A stretch of DNA of 10,150 nt from Rhodospirillales bacterium (GTDB lineage Bacteria; Pseudomonadota; Alphaproteobacteria; Rhodospirillales; Magnetospirillaceae). The stretch spans positions 1-10,150 of the forward strand of contig JASHSH010000263.1 of assembly GCA_030040955.1 (NCBI GenBank), written 5' to 3'. Position 1 is the first letter of the stretch. Every line of letters begins with the position of its first letter. Positions 6,913 to 10,150 of this stretch are shown in pieces. Under the pieces are notes generated by a model, which did no database searches, was not told where the DNA came from, and was given only the letters and a program-made list of their open reading frames with translations. The translations under genes were made by a program, and so were the position numbers.

Positions 6913-6920
6913 GGATGCAA
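6899..6920. promoter_or_regulatory. Inverted repeat, candidate operator between fdrA and atzF
   Basis: TTGCAT (6899-6904) and ATGCAA (6915-6920) form perfect 6-base arms around a 10-base centre, and the left half also contains CATACTATG (6902-6910), itself a 4-1-4 palindrome. AT-rich symmetric sites of the TTGnATACnAT kind are typical targets of FCD-type GntR regulators, and such a regulator is encoded at the right end of the window. The site sits where it could control both divergent genes. Binding is inferred. Confidence 0.5.
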
Positions 6921-6951
6921 GGGGCGCCACAATTGGGGACGCGGCGAGCGC

Positions 6952-8793
6952 ATGGATCGACATAGTCCTGGCGGGGTGGCCCCCGCCGACAGCCTCGATC
7001 TTGCCGCGCTTGCCGAACGCTACCGGCGCGGACTTCGGCCGACGGAGCTGATCGAGGCCGTGCTCGCGCGCATCGAGGCGCGCGGCGACGACCATGTCTG
7101 GATCGACCGCCTCCCCCGGGCCGAGCTGTTGCGCATCGCCGCCGGGCTGGAGGCGCAGGGCCCGGCGGGCAAACCGCTCTACGGCGTGCCGTTCGCGATC
7201 AAGGACAATATCGACGTGGCCGGCCGGCCGACGACCGCGGCCTGCCCCGCTTTCGCCTACACGCCGGCGCGCAGCGCGACCGTGGTCCAGCGCCTGATCG
7301 ATGCCGGCGCGATTCCGATGGGCAAGACCAATCTCGACCAATTCGCCACCGGCCTGAACGGCACGCGCAGCCCCTACGGCACGCCCGCTAGCGCCTGCAA
7401 CCCGGCCTATATCTCGGGCGGATCGAGCTCGGGCTCGGCGGTCGCGGTCGCCGCAGGGCTGGCGAGCTTCGCGCTCGGCACCGACACCGCCGGCTCGGGA
7501 CGCGTGCCGGCGGCGTTCAACAATGTTGTCGGACTGAAGCCGACCAAGGGATCGCTGAGCACGCGCGGCGTGGTGCCGGCCTGCCGCTCGCTCGACTGCG
7601 TCTCGATCTTCGCCCTTTCCTGCGACGACACGGCGGACGTGCTTGCGGCGGCGCGGGGCTTCGATGCGGCGGACGCCTACGCCCGCCACCCCGGCCATGC
7701 GACGACGCCCTCCGCGATCGCCGGAACCCGCTTCGGCGTTCCGCGGCCCGATCAGCGCGAATTCTTCGGCAACCAGGACGGCGCGCGGCTGTTCACCGGG
7801 GCATTGCGCCAGATCGAGCAGCTCGGCGGCGAACTGGTGGAGATCGACATCGCGCCGTTCCTGGAGACGGCGCGGCTGCTCTACGAGGGACCCTGGGTCG
7901 CCGAACGCTATGCCGCGATCCGCGAATTCTTCGATCGCCACCCGGACGCGCTGCATCCGGTGACGCGCGAGATCGTCGGCGCGGGGGCGCGGCCGCTGGC
8001 GGCCGAGGCCTTCGCCGCCGAGTACCGGCGCATGGAGCTGAGCCGCGCCGCCGAGGCGGAGTGGCGGCGCATCGACGCGCTCGTCCTGCCCACCGCGCCG
8101 CGCAGCTATACCATCGCCGAACTGCTGGCCGAACCGGTGCTGCTCAATTCGCGGCTCGGCCTCTATACCAACTTCGTCAACCTGCTCGACCTGTGCGCGA
8201 TCGCGATTCCGGCCGGCTTCCAGGCCGAAGGCGTGCCGTTCGGCGTGACCTTGATGGCGCCGGCCTGGAGCGACGCGGCGTTGTGCGCGCTCGGCGACGC
8301 GCTGCACCGGGCGCAAAGTCCGACGATGGGCGCGACCGGCCATCCGCTGCCCGCGCGCCGGGACGGTGCGCGCCGCGCGGCGGAGGGAATCGTGCGCCTC
8401 GCGGTTTGCGGCGCCCATATGTCGGGGCTGCCGTTGAACCACCAGCTCGCCGAGCGGGGCGGCAAGTTGGTGCGTTCGTGCCGGACCGCCGCCGCCTATC
8501 GCCTGTTCGCGCTGCCCGGCGGACCGCCCGCGCGCCCGGGCATGCTGCGCGCTGACGGGGGCAAGGCTATCGAAGTCGAAGTGTGGTCGCTGCCCGAGGA
8601 GGCGTTCGGCGGCTTCGTCGCTGCCATCCCGGCGCCGCTCGCCATCGGCACGGTCGAGTTGGAGGATGGCGAGAAGGTGAAGGGATTTCTGTGCGAGCCG
8701 CACGGAACCCAAGGCGCGCGCGACATCACCGAATTCGGCGGCTGGCGCGCCTTTCTGGCGGAACGCTCGCCCCGCGCGGCGAAGTCCGCCTAG
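6952..8793 (+). CDS. atzF: Allophanate hydrolase (AtzF/TrzF type)
   Basis: Allophanate hydrolase splits allophanate (N-carboxyurea) to ammonia and CO2, the last step of urea carboxylase, biuret and cyanuric acid catabolism. The 613-residue protein has an amidase-signature domain (about 15-460) and the specific C-terminal domain (about 480-602). The Lys-Ser-Ser triad is visible: K84 in FAIKDNID, S158 in GGSSSGS and S182 in TDTAGSGRVP. These keep the spacing of the AtzF triad (K91, S165, S189) with a constant offset of 7. Y311 and R319 in LYEGPWVAERYAA have the 8-residue spacing of the carboxylate-binding Tyr/Arg known in yeast allophanate hydrolase. The C-terminal domain shows GLPLNHQLAERGG (492-504), FALPGGPPARPGMLR (519-533), IPAPLAIGTVELEDG (559-573) and DITEFGGWRAFL (591-602). 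The first ATG is used; its SD is weak. It is transcribed divergently from fdrA. A shifted substrate such as oxalurate is possible. Confidence 0.93.
   Translation: MDRHSPGGVAPADSLDLAALAERYRRGLRPTELIEAVLARIEARGDDHVWIDRLPRAELLRIAAGLEAQGPAGKPLYGVPFAIKDNIDVAGRPTTAACPAFAYTPARSATVVQRLIDAGAIPMGKTNLDQFATGLNGTRSPYGTPASACNPAYISGGSSSGSAVAVAAGLASFALGTDTAGSGRVPAAFNNVVGLKPTKGSLSTRGVVPACRSLDCVSIFALSCDDTADVLAAARGFDAADAYARHPGHATTPSAIAGTRFGVPRPDQREFFGNQDGARLFTGALRQIEQLGGELVEIDIAPFLETARLLYEGPWVAERYAAIREFFDRHPDALHPVTREIVGAGARPLAAEAFAAEYRRMELSRAAEAEWRRIDALVLPTAPRSYTIAELLAEPVLLNSRLGLYTNFVNLLDLCAIAIPAGFQAEGVPFGVTLMAPAWSDAALCALGDALHRAQSPTMGATGHPLPARRDGARRAAEGIVRLAVCGAHMSGLPLNHQLAERGGKLVRSCRTAAAYRLFALPGGPPARPGMLRADGGKAIEVEVWSLPEEAFGGFVAAIPAPLAIGTVELEDGEKVKGFLCEPHGTQGARDITEFGGWRAFLAERSPRAAKSA
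8790..8793. other. Shared CTAG stop of two convergent genes
   Basis: The palindrome CTAG supplies the TAG stop of the allophanate hydrolase on the plus strand (8791-8793) and the TAG stop of the DUF2877 gene on the minus strand (8790-8792). The two coding regions therefore overlap tail to tail by four bases, leaving no space for a terminator between them. Confidence 0.95.
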
Positions 8794-9653
8794 ACCGGCC
8801 CGCGATCCCAGGACAGGCTGCCGGCGCGCAGGCCCAGCGCGGCGCACGCGCCCGATGTGTGCCCGATGTCGAGCGCGGCGCGCATGGCCGCGTCGAACGT
8901 CGAGGCGGGACCGGCGGTTGCCAGACACACCGCGAGGTCGTACAGGCGCTCTGCCACATCCCCTTGCGCCGCCGCCATCAGATAGACCCGGCTTGTCCGC
9001 GTCGTAGACGTCGATTCCTCCGCGACGCGCCTGCTGACCCGGGCGGCGAACTCCGAACGCTGCGTATCTGGCTTCGATCCCGTCCACAGGGAAGCGAGAT
9101 AGCCGACGACAAAATCGTCGCCGGCCGGCGTGGTCCCCTCGCCCATGCCGAGCAGTGCGACGAGCGTCTCCCCGGTGCGGGGATCGAGCGTGCCGGCCGC
9201 GCGCGCGAGCCGGTCGTTCCTGTCCTCAGCGATCCGCAGCAATGCTTCGGCGCGGCCCGACTCGCCGATCAGCTCCGCGAGGAGTGCGCGCCGCGCCGAC
9301 AATCCGATGCGTTCCGGCGGCGGCAGGCTGTTCAGCTCGGCCCGCCAAGGGCGCGCGCCGCGCAGATCGATGGCAAGCGCGCCGACGCGCAAGATGCCGC
9401 CACGCGCGGCGCAAGGTTCGCCGACGCGAAGATGCCCGGCGAATTCGAAGCCGGCGGGCAGCGGCAGCGAGACCGCAGCGGGCACGCCGCCCGACGCGTC
9501 GGCGATGAGCGCGACCAGCCCTCCGTCGCTCAGCTCGATCAGCGCGCTGCGCGCGGTTGCCCCCACGACCCGGCCGGAGAACGAAGCGAGCGGGACGCCG
9601 CCGCCGATCCGGGACGCGGCCAGGCGCAGCGGCGAGGCGGCGGAAGCGCGCAT
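8790..9653 (-). CDS. ylbF: DUF2877 protein, oxamate carbamoyltransferase subunit (YlbF/AllH type)
   Basis: The 287-residue protein belongs to DUF2877, whose E. coli member YlbF (AllH) is the third subunit needed with FdrA and YlbE for oxamate carbamoyltransferase. The family signature is clear: a glycine-rich acidic loop LLGMGEGTTPAGDDFVVGYL (167-186), a following TTRTSRVYLMAAAQGDVAERL block (217-237), and DIGHTSGACAALGL (262-275) near the end. An N-terminal beta-rich part (about 20-100) precedes a helical region. The usual loop reads GLGPGLTPSGDD; here it is GMGEGTTPAGDD, a mild divergence. The ATG (9651-9653) lies 10 bases after the GntR regulator stop with no good SD, so coupled translation with the regulator is likely. 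In E. coli the three subunit genes are adjacent; here this one is separated from fdrA and ylbE by the oppositely oriented allophanate hydrolase gene. No membrane segment is seen. Confidence 0.88.
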   Translation of the reverse strand: MRASAASPLRLAASRIGGGVPLASFSGRVVGATARSALIELSDGGLVALIADASGGVPAAVSLPLPAGFEFAGHLRVGEPCAARGGILRVGALAIDLRGARPWRAELNSLPPPERIGLSARRALLAELIGESGRAEALLRIAEDRNDRLARAAGTLDPRTGETLVALLGMGEGTTPAGDDFVVGYLASLWTGSKPDTQRSEFAARVSRRVAEESTSTTRTSRVYLMAAAQGDVAERLYDLAVCLATAGPASTFDAAMRAALDIGHTSGACAALGLRAGSLSWDRGPV

Positions 9654-9663
9654 CGACGGGAAG

Positions 9664-10150
9664 TCAGCGGATGGCGTAGGCGCGGGCCAGCGCCTCCTTG
9701 ATCGCCGTGCCGACGATCGTCCGGCCCTCGTTGATGTTGGCGCGCATGGCGTTGCGCGCGCCGTCGGAGTCGCCCGCGCCGATCCGCTCGAGCACCGCCA
9801 GATGCTGGGCGCAGGTGCTGGTGATGCGGTCGGCCTTGTCGAAGTCGATCATCCGGAACACGAACAGGCGCTCGTTGATCGCCTTGAGATTCTGCAACAG
9901 CGTCTCGTTGCCGACCAGGGCGGCCAGCGTTTCGTGGAACACGGTGTCGAGCTCCGCCAGCTCCTCGCCCTTGCGCGGCGGCTCCGTGCGCACCGCGGTC
10001 CAAGTGTCGCGCAGCGCGGCGAGCGCGTTCACCGGCACGCCCCGGCTGGCCAGCGCCTCGACCGAATAGAGTTCGAGGGCGAGGCGGACCTCGTAGAGCT
10101 CCTCCAGCTCGCGCAGGTCGACCTGGCGGACGGCGTAGCCGCGATTCGGC
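9664..10150 (-). CDS. GntR-family transcriptional regulator, FCD subfamily (partial)
   Basis: The visible 161 codons start inside the linker of a FadR/GntR-type repressor. PNRGYAVRQVDLRELEELYEVRLALE is the usual junction between the winged helix-turn-helix and the all-helical FCD effector domain. The FCD domain continues with ELDTVFHETLAALVGN, which carries the Asp and His that normally bind a metal, and QHLAVLERIGAGD with the next His. At the position of the last metal-ligand His, in the segment NAMRANINEG, there is Asn. The N-terminal DNA-binding domain lies beyond the right edge. FCD regulators sense small carboxylic acids and usually repress nearby catabolic genes. Being directly upstream of the DUF2877 gene and near an FCD-like operator at 6899-6920, it is the likely regulator of the whole module. 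A GTG at 10038 would be a wrong, internal start. Confidence 0.9.
   Translation of the reverse strand, partial: PNRGYAVRQVDLRELEELYEVRLALELYSVEALASRGVPVNALAALRDTWTAVRTEPPRKGEELAELDTVFHETLAALVGNETLLQNLKAINERLFVFRMIDFDKADRITSTCAQHLAVLERIGAGDSDGARNAMRANINEGRTIVGTAIKEALARAYAIR

Noticed and set aside
5110..6951. Plus-strand frame that extends the allophanate hydrolase frame upstream by 614 codons
   Set aside because: It is the antisense shadow of fdrA and lacks any domain. The amidase family starts a few residues after the ATG at 6952.
6754..9087. Minus-strand frame that continues open upstream of fdrA for more than 770 codons
   Set aside because: It lies antisense to the allophanate hydrolase gene, is full of Arg and Gly without any motif, and the recognisable FdrA protein starts at 6753 with a strong ribosome binding site.
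1..10150. CRISPR array, tRNA or rRNA gene, insertion sequence
   Set aside because: No regularly spaced repeats, no cloverleaf-like gene with T-loop sequence, no transposase motif and no terminal inverted repeats were seen on either strand by eye.

Overview
The window looks like chromosomal DNA of a high-GC alphaproteobacterium. Codon use is strongly G/C-ending, genes are tightly packed, and several junctions are ATGA overlaps. A sphingomonad-type or rhizobial-type genome would fit, but no marker gene fixes the taxon. The first ~830 bases differ: they are visibly less GC-rich and hold no convincing gene apart from the tail of an unidentified gene at the left edge.

Layout. Bases 1-72: last 23 codons of a + strand gene. 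73-836: gene-free. 837-864: a perfect GC hairpin. 887-1578 (-): a toxin-antitoxin pair, a ribbon-helix-helix antitoxin followed by a PIN-domain (VapC-type) toxin, with its own promoter/operator overlapping the end of the next gene. 1611-2789 (-): an MFS transporter. 2844-6753 (-): a coupled operon of fdrA, a DUF1116 gene (ylbE/allG type) and a carbamate kinase. 6754-6951: divergent control region with an inverted repeat. 6952-8793 (+): an allophanate hydrolase (AtzF/TrzF type) with both the amidase and the C-terminal domain. 8790-9653 (-): a DUF2877 gene (ylbF/allH type), convergent with the allophanate hydrolase and sharing a CTAG stop with it. 9664-10150 (-): the effector domain of a GntR/FCD regulator cut by the right edge.

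How the genes may work together. FdrA, DUF1116 and DUF2877 proteins together with a carbamate kinase are the E. coli oxamate carbamoyltransferase set (fdrA-ylbE-ylbF-ybcF, also called allFGHK). That set releases a carbamoyl group from a ureide (oxalurate) as carbamoyl phosphate and makes ATP from it. Here the set is split around an allophanate hydrolase, an enzyme known from urea, biuret and s-triazine nitrogen catabolism. No allantoin, urea carboxylase or cyanuric acid genes are visible. The most interesting reading is a GntR-controlled nitrogen-scavenging module for a carbamoylated compound (oxalurate, allophanate, biuret or a relative). In it, one branch hydrolyses the substrate and the other conserves energy through carbamoyl phosphate. 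The actual substrate is not shown by the sequence.
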